Shown here piece by piece: positions 25,377-34,137 of a DNA stretch of 64,000 bases; the first letter of the stretch is position 1; every line of letters starts with the position of its first letter. Under the pieces are notes generated by a model. That model was not told the origin of the DNA. It was given only the letters and a program-made list of their open reading frames with translations, and made no database searches. Source of the DNA: Balneolaceae bacterium (lineage in GTDB: Bacteria; Bacteroidota; Rhodothermia; Balneolales; Balneolaceae); the NCBI GenBank assembly GCA_017640665.1, contig JAEPQE010000001.1, forward strand, positions 761,262 through 825,261, in the 5' to 3' direction. The position numbers and the translations under genes are program-made.

Positions 25377-27992
25377 GTGATGAAGAAGCCATCTTTAATA
25401 ATCCGGATTCTCGATAGTTTACTCCCTCCAGACCTTCATCATCTGATTGGAGATATGGAAGAAGAATTTATCCATACCAAAGAATATTCAGGAATCGCTA
25501 CAGCCCGATTTCGTTTTTGGTCTCAGCTAATCCGCTCAGCCCCCTGGTTAATCTTTCAATCAATAATCTGGAATACCGAAATGCTATTTAATTACCTTAA
25601 AATCACCTGGCGAAATTTTAAAAAATACACCTCTTTTTCTTTGATCAATATTGTTGGGCTGTCCGCAAGCATGTCAGTCTGTTTACTCATTATCCTCTTC
25701 CTGGTCGATCAAAAAAGCTATGATCATTTCCATCAAAACTCAGACCGGATTGTACGTGTTATCTCCGACTTTAAGTCTGCCAGTAACTTCAATAGCAGCC
25801 TCTATGCAACCTCACCTCATGTTCTTGCAGATTTAATCGATGAGCAGTTTCCCGTAGCTGAGAAGACTGTAAAAGTAAGAGGGAATTTCGGAGGGGAGTT
25901 CAGAAACGAAAATATAACTGTTCCGGTCTCGGGTATTTACGCCGATGATAACTTCTTCTCCGTTTTCGATTTTGAACTTGCAACTGGAAATCCTTCTACT
26001 GCATTGCTAAATCCGGGGAGTGTGATTTTAACCTCTGAAGCTGCCATTCGTTTATTTGGTACTGAAGATGCATTAAACAAAAGCTTTACCGGGCTCGGAG
26101 ACCGGGAATACACCGTAACCGGCATTATTGAAGACAAGTATCGTACGCACTTTGCTTTTGAAGCGATTGCTTCCCTTTCTACCTTACTTGCAGACCCTGA
26201 AGTAGAAGAGAGGCTGAATGTCTGGAACTCCAGTATTTTTGATTCTTACACCTATGTTCTTCTACAAGAAAATACCGATTTAGATCGCTTTGAAGTAGAT
26301 CTTCAGTCACTTATTGCAAATAATTTTATAGATACCGAAAGAGATTACGTGATTGAAAAGCTAGTCGTTCAACCGCTTACTTCTATTAATCTAGGGCCAG
26401 AGTCATCAAATGAAGTAGGAATCGTTGTTCCCGCAGTTGTTGCCTATTTCCTTGGTGGATTATGCCTGATTATTATCCTTATTGCCATTTTTAATTACGT
26501 AAGCCTGACGATCGCACGTTCTCTTAATCGGGGAAAAGAAGTGGGTATCAGAAAGGTCTTGGGGGCTCACCGTTCAAGGGTGATACACCAGTTTCTGTTT
26601 GAGTCAGTGTTAGTAGCTTTTATCGCTCTCTTTTTTGGAATAGCCCTGCTGAGATGGTTACTCCCTGAATTTAACAGCCTGTTCTTTATCAGTTTTACTG
26701 ATAATCAGGTTGAAGCTAATCTTCTTCTAAATCCATGGACGATTCTCATCTTTTTCAGTTTCACACTATTTGTAGGAATCATAGCCGGGCTGTATCCATC
26801 TTTATATTTATCCCGGTTCAATCCTGCTCTTATTCTGAAAGGATTATTCAATTCAGGAAATATTTCCGGTCAGTTACTCAAAAAAATAATAACGGTAGGT
26901 CAATTCAGTTTCTCTATCATTTTTATTATCACTTCTATCATTTTAGTGAGACAGTTTAAGTTCATGACCACTTCTGATTATGGCTTCGAGCAGGAAAATA
27001 TAATCCATATTGAAAATCAGGATATACCTTATGATCAGATCAGAGAAATTTTAAACCGCAGCCCCAGAGTAATTCAGGCTTCAGTAACTTCAACTGTACC
27101 GGCATTGGGATCTATTCAAACTTCGAATCTCACGTCAGATTCAACCGATCAGGTTTTTACCAGCCATACCTACAACGTAGATGAAAACTATATTTCTGTA
27201 ATGGGGTTAAATCTGGTAGCAGGAAGAAATTTTAACCCGGACATGACTACTGATTCAACGCAATCTGCAATTATAAGTACTGAAACAGCTTCTATGCTTG
27301 GCTTTAAGAACCCTGTTCAGGCTATCGGAAATATAATTTATACCTCTGATGAGTCTGAACTTACAATAATTGGTGTAATTAACGGATTCATTTCTTCTGA
27401 TCCATTATCCAATGATGATCCAATTACTTTGTTTTTTACACCGGAGCGATCTAACTATACAATCGCTAAAATCAGACAAGGCCAAACGCTGGATTTTATT
27501 TCCGAAATGGAAGAGCAATGGGCAAACACCGGTAGTGTCTTTTCTTTAAAGTTCCGGGTTTTTGACGAACAACTTGAAGAAAGCCCTGCTCTTATTGTGT
27601 TTATAGATTTCATTAAAATCATCTCTTTGACCGGAATATTTTCTGTTCTTATTTCATGCCTGGGCCTTTTGGGGATGGCCATGTATTCGGCAGAAAACCG
27701 GGTGAAAGAAATTGGTATCAGAAAAGTTCTGGGAGCAACAGAAAACAATATCATCTACCTCCTTTCAAAAGAATGTCTGGTATTAATTTTGATTTCGATA
27801 TGTATTGGAGTTCCGCTTGCGTATCTGGCTAATAATCTTTGGCTTCAAAATGTGAGCAACAAGCTCGAAATCGACCCTTCAATCTTCCTCATTGGTATCG
27901 GGGGAACCTTATTATTGGCAATGCTTACAATTGGAAGTCAGGCTATGAAAGCAGCTAAGGCTAATTCAATTGATAATCTAAGAAGTGAATAA
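25377..27992 (+). CDS. FtsX-like ABC permease with N-terminal prefix domain
   Basis: An 871-residue macrolide-export (MacB)-type permease. Residues 1-75 form the soluble prefix domain characteristic of PadR-linked permeases (RILDSLLPPDLHHLIGDMEEEF). Two FtsX/MacB-periplasmic halves follow: a TM near 95, a periplasmic domain to about 350, three TMs (350-490), then a second copy ending in three TMs. The paired signature GKEVGIRKVLGAHR / VKEIGIRKVLGATE closes each half. No ATPase gene is adjacent, so it must use one encoded elsewhere. It probably exports peptides, lipids or toxic compounds. Confidence 0.9.
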   Translation: MMKKPSLIIRILDSLLPPDLHHLIGDMEEEFIHTKEYSGIATARFRFWSQLIRSAPWLIFQSIIWNTEMLFNYLKITWRNFKKYTSFSLINIVGLSASMSVCLLIILFLVDQKSYDHFHQNSDRIVRVISDFKSASNFNSSLYATSPHVLADLIDEQFPVAEKTVKVRGNFGGEFRNENITVPVSGIYADDNFFSVFDFELATGNPSTALLNPGSVILTSEAAIRLFGTEDALNKSFTGLGDREYTVTGIIEDKYRTHFAFEAIASLSTLLADPEVEERLNVWNSSIFDSYTYVLLQENTDLDRFEVDLQSLIANNFIDTERDYVIEKLVVQPLTSINLGPESSNEVGIVVPAVVAYFLGGLCLIIILIAIFNYVSLTIARSLNRGKEVGIRKVLGAHRSRVIHQFLFESVLVAFIALFFGIALLRWLLPEFNSLFFISFTDNQVEANLLLNPWTILIFFSFTLFVGIIAGLYPSLYLSRFNPALILKGLFNSGNISGQLLKKIITVGQFSFSIIFIITSIILVRQFKFMTTSDYGFEQENIIHIENQDIPYDQIREILNRSPRVIQASVTSTVPALGSIQTSNLTSDSTDQVFTSHTYNVDENYISVMGLNLVAGRNFNPDMTTDSTQSAIISTETASMLGFKNPVQAIGNIIYTSDESELTIIGVINGFISSDPLSNDDPITLFFTPERSNYTIAKIRQGQTLDFISEMEEQWANTGSVFSLKFRVFDEQLEESPALIVFIDFIKIISLTGIFSVLISCLGLLGMAMYSAENRVKEIGIRKVLGATENNIIYLLSKECLVLILISICIGVPLAYLANNLWLQNVSNKLEIDPSIFLIGIGGTLLLAMLTIGSQAMKAAKANSIDNLRSE

Positions 27993-27994
27993 AG

Positions 27995-29041
27995 CTAGTT
28001 AGTCAAAGTTACTTTGAGGCATTTATCTTTTTCTTCATCAAAAAAACGGTATGCCTCTTCGCCGTCATCCAGGCTAAAAGTATGGGTAACAACGTCTGAT
28101 AAATCAAGGGTCTTATTTTGGACCAGTGGGATTAGCTTTTCTGCGTAGTACCGTGATGAACATCTTCCGGCTTTAAAGGTTATGTTTTTATCATACATTT
28201 CCTGCGGAGAGAAAGGAAGCTTATCAAATGCCTGAACTCCAACTGATGCGAGGATTCCTCCGGGTCGCAGTAGTTCGAATGCCGTGTGCATTGAGCTTTT
28301 ACTTCCAACGGCTTCAATTACACAATCAGCCCCCCGGTAACTTGTCTTCTTTTTTATTCTTTCTAATGATTGTTCTTTTGAATAGTTAACAGGAATCGCA
28401 CCTTGTTTTTGTGCCAGATTAAGCCTGAAATCAAATTGATCTATCGCAAAAATCGTTTTTGCTCCCAGATACACTGCGGCTTTTATTGCCATAATACCTA
28501 CCGGGCCACAACCAATCACAACACAAACATCAGAATCTTTAATTTCTGCCATTTCAGCTCCGAAATATCCTGTAGAAGCTATATCTGCCAGTAGATTCCC
28601 TTCTGTCCAACTCAATTCTTTCGGCAGCTCAATAAGTGTACTATCAGCCATTGGAACCCTTACATACTCGGCATGAACCCCTTGTAATCCGATACCCTGT
28701 TCAACCCACCCATATAATGCACTTTTGACGCAACGCGCAGTTAAGTTTTTCTTACAAAAAAAACACTCACCACAATTTACAGTAAAAGGTGATATCACCC
28801 GATCACCAGGTTTAAATTTACTTATGTTGTCTCCTACCTCAATAACAGACCCTGAAAATTCGTGGCCCATGGTAGTACCAACATCTATTCCTGTTTCTCT
28901 GCCATGAAATACATGCATATCTGAACCGCAAATAGCTGCACTTTCAACTTTTATAACGGCATCAGAAGCGCTCGTAATCTTGGGTTCGGGGACATCTGCA
29001 AGCTTTACATTTTTAACCCCTTTAAAAACGAGTGCTTTCAT
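27995..29041 (-). CDS. Zinc-dependent alcohol/polyol dehydrogenase
   Basis: A 348-residue medium-chain dehydrogenase. Catalytic zinc ligands are Cys38 (AAICGSD) and His60-Glu61 (GHEFSG). All four structural-zinc cysteines are present (Cys90, 93, 96, 104). The NAD(P)-binding VVIGCGPVGIMAIKAA motif is near residue 175, followed by an acidic AIDQ at the strand end, which favours NAD. The substrate could be an alcohol, polyol or formaldehyde adduct. Its start overlaps the DUF3052 stop by 4 nt, so the two are coupled. It is convergent with the permease, with a 2-nt gap. Confidence 0.9.
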   Translation of the reverse strand: MKALVFKGVKNVKLADVPEPKITSASDAVIKVESAAICGSDMHVFHGRETGIDVGTTMGHEFSGSVIEVGDNISKFKPGDRVISPFTVNCGECFFCKKNLTARCVKSALYGWVEQGIGLQGVHAEYVRVPMADSTLIELPKELSWTEGNLLADIASTGYFGAEMAEIKDSDVCVVIGCGPVGIMAIKAAVYLGAKTIFAIDQFDFRLNLAQKQGAIPVNYSKEQSLERIKKKTSYRGADCVIEAVGSKSSMHTAFELLRPGGILASVGVQAFDKLPFSPQEMYDKNITFKAGRCSSRYYAEKLIPLVQNKTLDLSDVVTHTFSLDDGEEAYRFFDEEKDKCLKVTLTN

Positions 29042-29448
29042 CGGTCTTCTTTTCTATACATAAATTTAAGACCGCTCCAGTCTTCATCAACAGCACAAAC
29101 TTTCACATCCACTAAACCAATTTGAAGTCCGTAACTTCGGACTTCTGTTTCCGTGAACGTCCAATCGTAGTTTTTGGATGCTTTCTTGATCCAGGAGATC
29201 CAGATCATTCCGTTTTTGGCAAGCTTTTCTTTTAATATCGGAAAAAGGTTATGCAGCTCGTCAAGATCCCGGCAGAAATAGTGAATGAAATTAATGGATT
29301 CAGAATAGTCTATTGTGACTGTATCTATATCACCCTGATTCTCTCCGAGCATATCAAAATAATGGTCAGGCTGGTTTATAAGAAGCACCTTGTTTTCGGG
29401 TTTTATGCCCAGCTTTCTTATTAGTGGTGTCCCCGAATATCCTGCCAT
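29038..29448 (-). CDS. DUF3052-family protein
   Basis: A 136-residue cytoplasmic protein. It begins MAGYSGTPLIRKLGIKPENKV, typical of DUF3052, and contains IHYFCRDLDELHNLFPILKEKLAKNGMIWISWIKK and a C-terminal VDVKVCAVDEDWSGLKFMYRK. The fold looks like a small Rossmann- or methyltransferase-like domain without a cofactor motif. The function is unknown; members are often found singly. It is the first gene of a two-gene unit with the dehydrogenase. Confidence 0.85.
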   Translation of the reverse strand: MAGYSGTPLIRKLGIKPENKVLLINQPDHYFDMLGENQGDIDTVTIDYSESINFIHYFCRDLDELHNLFPILKEKLAKNGMIWISWIKKASKNYDWTFTETEVRSYGLQIGLVDVKVCAVDEDWSGLKFMYRKEDR

Positions 29449-29461
29449 AAATGTCGGTTTA

Positions 29462-29592
29462 AATTAATACGAGTTCGAATTAAGAATATTCTCAATACAC
29501 CAAAAGGTCATTCCCGTCTACACGGGAATGACTTGAGGTTTAATTGGGTGCTCTATTCAATAATTCTTATTTCAAACTCACGCTAAATTATT
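29462..29592. repeat. MITE-like 131-nt imperfect palindrome
   Basis: Outer arms (GAGTTCGAATTAAGAAT on the left, its imperfect complement on the right) enclose a perfect 11+4+11 inner palindrome with arm GTCATTCCCGT at 29507-29532. There is no coding capacity. The whole could fold into one long hairpin. It occupies most of the 230-nt gap between the DUF3052 and SirB1-like genes and could also act as a transcription barrier. Confidence 0.6.
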
Positions 29593-29678
29593 ATTGATAC
29601 TAGACATAACACCTTCACACTTAAAAGTGCTATAGTTTGAGAATTTTATTGAGTTAGAATTCTGAGCTAATCAAATAG

Positions 29679-30533
29679 CTACACATCATACATTTCAGCA
29701 ATTGCCAATAGCTTGTTTAAATCTTCAACTCGTTCAGGTTCTTCTTTCCTTTCGTAACTATGAATCAGATTACGGATACATCGTATTAAAATCTCTATAT
29801 CAGAAGCTATGCGGAAGTGATCCGGCTTTGGTTCAATATTGTTCTTCTTAAGGAAGAAATAGCATTGATCATACGTAACGATTGCACCATTGTCATAGGG
29901 GTCGATCAACACTTCCTCTTTGTCGCTGATGTAATTCAGCATGAAATGGATCGGCATATTCACTCCAAAAAAAGGCATTTCCAGACGGCGAGCTAAAAAC
30001 ATAACCACCATACTTAACGTAATCGGAAGCCCTCTTCTGCGGTTTATTACCTGATCCATAAAGCAGTTATGCGGATTGTGATAATCGTCGGTATCCCCAC
30101 TGAAGTTTAAATCCTCGAACACAAATTTAACGAGTTGCTTCATCTTGCGTCGCTCATCTAGTCGATACCGGATAGTCGGCTCTACCATTTCCGCAAAGTG
30201 ATCCAGTTTCTGAGAATAATCACTACCCCTTAACGTAGGATTTCCAAATCGTGCTAAAGTAAAAGCCGCTGTCTCTAAATGCTTTCTGTTTTTGATTCCA
30301 CCTTCAAGTAATTCATAAAAATCAGAGCGAAGCGTTTCGAAAGTAAGCTGATGGATAATACGCCCCACGCGCTTCTTTTCTTTCGGGTTTTTAATCTCCA
30401 GGCGATATTCATCCAGAATTGGAACCGCATTTTCTCCCAGTTCATCAAACCTGCTTTGTACACTCTCCTGTATAAATGGATCGGGATCATCCATCAAAAG
30501 TAGCAACGACTGTATTTCAGATTTACTTGTCAT
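29679..30533 (-). CDS. SirB1/transglutaminase-like family protein
   Basis: A 284-residue protein of the SirB1 family with a transglutaminase-like core. An N-terminal HEAT-like helical region (FIQESVQSRFDELGENAVPILDEYRLE) precedes YHNPHNCFMDQVINRRRGLPITLSMVVM, the family signature with the pseudo-catalytic Cys. FFGVNMPIHFMLNY and EEVLIDPYDNGAI follow with the His and Asp. The C-terminal TPR-like tail of other family members is short here. The ATG at 30533 is chosen over an upstream TTG (30557) because an AAGAGGA ribosome-binding site sits 7-13 nt before it. Role unknown. Confidence 0.85.
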   Translation of the reverse strand: MTSKSEIQSLLLLMDDPDPFIQESVQSRFDELGENAVPILDEYRLEIKNPKEKKRVGRIIHQLTFETLRSDFYELLEGGIKNRKHLETAAFTLARFGNPTLRGSDYSQKLDHFAEMVEPTIRYRLDERRKMKQLVKFVFEDLNFSGDTDDYHNPHNCFMDQVINRRRGLPITLSMVVMFLARRLEMPFFGVNMPIHFMLNYISDKEEVLIDPYDNGAIVTYDQCYFFLKKNNIEPKPDHFRIASDIEILIRCIRNLIHSYERKEEPERVEDLNKLLAIAEMYDV

Positions 30534-30648
30534 AATCTTTTCCTCTTGCTCGCACAAAGATAGATATTCATTTCCTCAATTACCGTTTAAAAATGGTTCG
30601 TCTAAGCCCTATATTTAGTGCTTTAACCAGTAATTTGAAAATGACTTT

Positions 30649-31884
30649 ATGAACATAAACGTTTCTTCTGAAATTGGTCACCTTAACGGAGTGATTGTAC
30701 ACACTCCTGGACATGAAGTATCGCTTGTAAACCCGGAATTGAAAGACGAATTACTTTTTGACGACATCATTTTTGAAGAAGATGCGAGAGGTGAACATCT
30801 GGATATGCTGGAAGTTTTCAGGGCAGCTATGCCGGGTTCTGGCAAGGTTTTGGAAATTGTGGATTTATTTGCCGAAACCATTAAAAAGGAAGACGCCCGA
30901 GCCTATTTTATCGAGCAGTTAATCAAAGAATTTCCTGAAGAAAATCTTTCTGTTATCGAAGGGGAATTAAAGTCACTTGATCCAACTGAGCTCCTCACAT
31001 TCAGCACGCAAGGTACCTTAAAAGGATCTACCGAGTTTAACCTTCATCCTTCTCCAAACCTGCTTTTCACCAGAGATCTGGCCGCTGTTGTGGGAGACAA
31101 TATCCTGGTTTCTAGAGCTGCTACCAAAGCCCGACTGCGTGAATCTCTAATGATGGAAACCCTGGTGAGTTATCATCCCCTTTTCGAAGGTGTAAAAGAC
31201 AACGCAATCCGGATTTCCGGACATCAATCCATCGAAGGTGGAGATGTTCTTGTTGAATCTGATAAACTGGTACTCATTGGAATGAGTGAAAGAACATCAT
31301 TTACAGGTTTAATGAAAGCTGCAGAAGGTTTGTTAAGCAGTGGAGTAGAAACCGTACTCGCTGTTGATATTCCTAAGCAACGCGCTTCGATGCATCTGGA
31401 TACTATCTTTACTTTCGCAAGTGCTAATGAATGTATAGCCTTCCCTCCTGCCATTTTGGAGCAACATGACAATGTAGTGGCCCTTCAAAAAAATGGAGAC
31501 CATATTGTGGCCGACTCACGATCTTCCCTTAAGTCCGCTCTTAACGAGTTTTCAGGAAAAGACTATACGTTTATCAAGTGTGGTGGTGAGAATCGTACCA
31601 GTCAGTTCCGTGAACAATGGACAGACGGAGCCAATGTATTTGCTCTTGCGCCGGGTGTGATTGTGGGGTACGAACGAAATACCAAAACCTTCAACACCTT
31701 GGTGGATCATGGGTATTCTTACATGAATCAATTTGAATTTATTGAAGAATACGCTGATAAATCTCTTGAGGTGAATGCTGAAAATAAGATTGCTGTTAGT
31801 TTTCAAGGACATGAATTATGCCGTGGACGAGGCGGTGCCCGATGTATGACCATGCCTATTTCAAGAGAAGCCTTAACTACTTAA
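30649..31884 (+). CDS. arcA: Arginine deiminase
   Basis: A 411-residue guanidino-group hydrolase converting arginine to citrulline and ammonia. Family blocks run from MNINVSSEIGHLNGVIVHTPGHEV through LLFTRDLAAVV, the RISGHQSIEGGDVLV core, a THLD-like block (SMHLDTIFTF) with the catalytic His, and the C-terminal CRGRGGARCMTMPI with the nucleophile Cys399. No arcB or arcC is adjacent, so ATP-yielding fermentation cannot be assumed. A TATATTTA box at 30610-30617 is a possible -7 element. Confidence 0.95.
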   Translation: MNINVSSEIGHLNGVIVHTPGHEVSLVNPELKDELLFDDIIFEEDARGEHLDMLEVFRAAMPGSGKVLEIVDLFAETIKKEDARAYFIEQLIKEFPEENLSVIEGELKSLDPTELLTFSTQGTLKGSTEFNLHPSPNLLFTRDLAAVVGDNILVSRAATKARLRESLMMETLVSYHPLFEGVKDNAIRISGHQSIEGGDVLVESDKLVLIGMSERTSFTGLMKAAEGLLSSGVETVLAVDIPKQRASMHLDTIFTFASANECIAFPPAILEQHDNVVALQKNGDHIVADSRSSLKSALNEFSGKDYTFIKCGGENRTSQFREQWTDGANVFALAPGVIVGYERNTKTFNTLVDHGYSYMNQFEFIEEYADKSLEVNAENKIAVSFQGHELCRGRGGARCMTMPISREALTT

Positions 31885-31894
31885 ACTCCTTGTA

Positions 31895-33148
31895 TTGAAT
31901 CAGGAACCCAAAGAATCTTTTTATTATCCCGAGCCAGAGAGAAAACCGGAACCGGAAGTCTTTGTACCACCGAAGAAGAATAGTCCCAATAGGAAAACTA
32001 TTCTGAAACACCTTGGACTTTTCGTTCTAACATTTATTTCGGTTTCAACTGTAAGCACTATTTTGGTTGGTTTGCCTTCAGAAACAGCGTTCTGGGGATT
32101 TATTCCTACTTCGGAAGAAGGCTTTCTTAGAGGTATTTTATTCGCAACGCTCCTTCTCACCTTTCTCACTTTTCATGAATTCGGGCATTATTTTGCTGCT
32201 GTGTACCACAAGGTGGAGGTTTCTCTTCCTTATTATATCCCGCTTCCGGTTGGTATCGGAACGCTGGGTGCAGTCATACGCATCAAAGAACAAATCCATG
32301 AAACAAAGAAGCTGTTCGACATAGGGGCAGCCGGACCTATCGCAGGCTTTATCGTTTCGCTGATCGTTCTTTTTATTGGTTTTGCCACTCTACCTGGTGT
32401 CGAATATTTGAATGAATTCGGGGACCACAATTATGTGGTTGAATACTATAATCAAACAGGAGAATATCCTGAGGAACCTCAAATTGAGGAAGGCACCTCA
32501 GTATTCTTTTTTGGAGGAACACCGCTCTACAATTTTCTTTCCTCGTTGTTTGAAGGAGCCCCTCCGTTGTGGGAGATACAACACTACCCATTTCTGATTG
32601 CAGGCTGGTTCGGATTGTTCTTCACTGCTCTTAATCTGATGCCGGTTGGTCAACTTGATGGTGGGCATATTCTTTATTCCCTAATCGGTTATAAAAAGCA
32701 CAAAATTGTAGCCCGATTATTCTTTTCAGCAATTACCATTTTAGCGGGAATTGAGGCTATCCCGTTACTCCATGATTACCTTGTGACAAAGAGCTGGGAT
32801 AATGACTTTGGAGTACTTTCCTGGCTTATCTGGATCGGGGTATTATTCCTGATTATGCAAAAAGCATTTTATCGTGAGCAATACTGGGTAGCTTCCATGC
32901 TTCCCACTTCGCTTATCGGCTCGGCTTTTTACCTCTATGTGATTCGGGCAAATTCAGATCCTGAGTCTTCGCTAATCTGGGTTTTCTGGACTTTTTTCAT
33001 CGCTTTTGTCGTAAAAGTAGAACATCCTCCCGTTTTGATAGAGAAACCGCTCACGCCCACAAGAAAAGTGATTGGCTGGCTAAGTATGCTTATATTTGTG
33101 CTTTGTATCAGCCTGAATCCATTATCCTTTAAAACATTTGGTCCATGA
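31895..33148 (+). CDS. Site-2-protease-type (M50) membrane metalloprotease
   Basis: A 417-residue intramembrane zinc protease. The first TM (about 38-60) follows a Pro/Glu-rich cytosolic tail. Zinc motif His94-Glu95-Phe-Gly-His98 lies in TM2, and the third ligand block NLMPVGQLDGGH lies near residue 260. Six or more further TMs follow, with no PDZ domain. It resembles the EGY1-like/S2P group rather than RseP. The start is TTG at 31895; no ATG occurs before the zinc motif. It overlaps the downstream lipoprotein by 4 nt (ATGA), so they are co-expressed. The substrate is unknown. Confidence 0.9.
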   Translation: MNQEPKESFYYPEPERKPEPEVFVPPKKNSPNRKTILKHLGLFVLTFISVSTVSTILVGLPSETAFWGFIPTSEEGFLRGILFATLLLTFLTFHEFGHYFAAVYHKVEVSLPYYIPLPVGIGTLGAVIRIKEQIHETKKLFDIGAAGPIAGFIVSLIVLFIGFATLPGVEYLNEFGDHNYVVEYYNQTGEYPEEPQIEEGTSVFFFGGTPLYNFLSSLFEGAPPLWEIQHYPFLIAGWFGLFFTALNLMPVGQLDGGHILYSLIGYKKHKIVARLFFSAITILAGIEAIPLLHDYLVTKSWDNDFGVLSWLIWIGVLFLIMQKAFYREQYWVASMLPTSLIGSAFYLYVIRANSDPESSLIWVFWTFFIAFVVKVEHPPVLIEKPLTPTRKVIGWLSMLIFVLCISLNPLSFKTFGP

Positions 33149-33564
33149 AACGAATTCTTATAGCTCTGTTAGTAATTGGAGCTTCTGCCTGTTCGCAACA
33201 ACAAGAACGAGCACCACAAAATTTAGCTACTCAAATTGATGCACTCATAGAGAAAGACATGTATGTTGATGCTTTAAATACGTTGGAGGGATTAGAAACA
33301 TCCGATGAAGTAGCTACACTTAAAGAGAAAGTTCACCTTAATTACGGACTATACCTTGAATATCGCGATTCAAACACCACTAATATGCGGGATAAGATGA
33401 ATGGTGCCCTCGCTCAGTATATTGAAGTGTTGAAACTGAATCCTGATAACGAGAAAGCTATCAGTGAAATTGAACAGATTTTAGGAATTTATGCATCCTT
33501 CCCTGATCGCAGCCCTGAAGAATCTATCGTTCAGGAGCTTCAGGCACTTGGGTTTGAGGTCTAA
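33145..33564 (+). CDS. Small lipoprotein with TPR-like helices
   Basis: A 139-residue protein with a lipoprotein signal (VIGASAC, lipidated Cys16, Ser at +2). The mature part is helical: IDALIEKDMYVDALNTLEGLE and ALAQYIEVLKLNPDNEKAISEI resemble one or two tetratricopeptide units. There is no enzymatic motif. The ATGA overlap with the M50 protease suggests a functional tie, perhaps as an envelope partner or substrate of that protease (inference). Confidence 0.75.
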   Translation: MKRILIALLVIGASACSQQQERAPQNLATQIDALIEKDMYVDALNTLEGLETSDEVATLKEKVHLNYGLYLEYRDSNTTNMRDKMNGALAQYIEVLKLNPDNEKAISEIEQILGIYASFPDRSPEESIVQELQALGFEV

Positions 33565-33581
33565 CCTGAGGTTTTCTTAAA

Positions 33582-33653
33582 GTCATCCTGAGGATGCTTC
33601 CGAAGGATCTTGCTAGATACTCATCAAGATCCTTCACTTACGCTCAGAACGAC
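33582..33653. repeat. GTCAT-type dispersed palindromic repeat
   Basis: Imperfect inverted repeat: GTCATCCTGAGG...GAAGGATCTTG on the left, and CAAGATCCTTC...CTCAGAACGAC on the right. It lies between the lipoprotein and smpB. Repeats of this kind (GTCAT...GGATCTTG) are common in Bacteroidota-like genomes. A distorted relative occurs near 21940. It may double as a transcript end for the M50 operon. Confidence 0.7.
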
Positions 33654-33663
33654 CCCTTATATC

Positions 33664-34137
33664 ATGTCAGAAAAAACAAACACACCAACCATCCAGAACC
33701 GTAAGGCTTACCACGACTATTCCATCGAGGAAACATACGAGGCTGGGATTGTTCTGCAGGGCACTGAGGTGAAGTCTATCCGCCAGGGAAAGGCTAGCTT
33801 CACAGACGCCTTTGCCTTTATTCAGGGAGACGAAGTGTTTTTGAGAGAGCTGTATATCAAACCCTATGAGCAGGGATCGTATTACAATCATGATCCTCGC
33901 CGCCCACGAAAGTTACTCCTCAATAAAAAGGAAATTCGTGAACTTGATAAAGCGGTTGCCCAAAAAGGAAATACGATTATCCCCCTTAAAATCTATTTTA
34001 AAAAAGGCTACGCAAAAGTGCTAATCGGAGTGGCAAGAGGTAAAAAACAATACGATAAACGAGACAGCATAAAAGAGAAAGATGTAAAGCGGCAACTCGA
34101 CCGCAATGTGAAAGGGAGCTATAAGGTTAATCTTTGA
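33664..34137 (+). CDS. smpB: SsrA-binding protein SmpB
   Basis: A 157-residue oligonucleotide-binding-barrel protein that delivers tmRNA to stalled ribosomes. Family blocks: NRKAYHDYSIEETYEAGIVLQGTEVKSIRQGKA, YIKPYEQGSYYNHDPRRPRKLLL, and a basic C-terminal tail with ARGKKQYDKRDSIKEKD. The ATG at 33664 is chosen because the upstream in-frame extension from 33610 lies in the dispersed repeat and is not protein-like. The tmRNA gene is not seen in this window. Confidence 0.97.
   Translation: MSEKTNTPTIQNRKAYHDYSIEETYEAGIVLQGTEVKSIRQGKASFTDAFAFIQGDEVFLRELYIKPYEQGSYYNHDPRRPRKLLLNKKEIRELDKAVAQKGNTIIPLKIYFKKGYAKVLIGVARGKKQYDKRDSIKEKDVKRQLDRNVKGSYKVNL

Noticed and set aside
33610-33663. Longer SmpB N-terminus beginning at an upstream in-frame start
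   Set aside because: The extension is translated from a dispersed palindromic repeat, and the family N-terminus begins right after the ATG at 33664.
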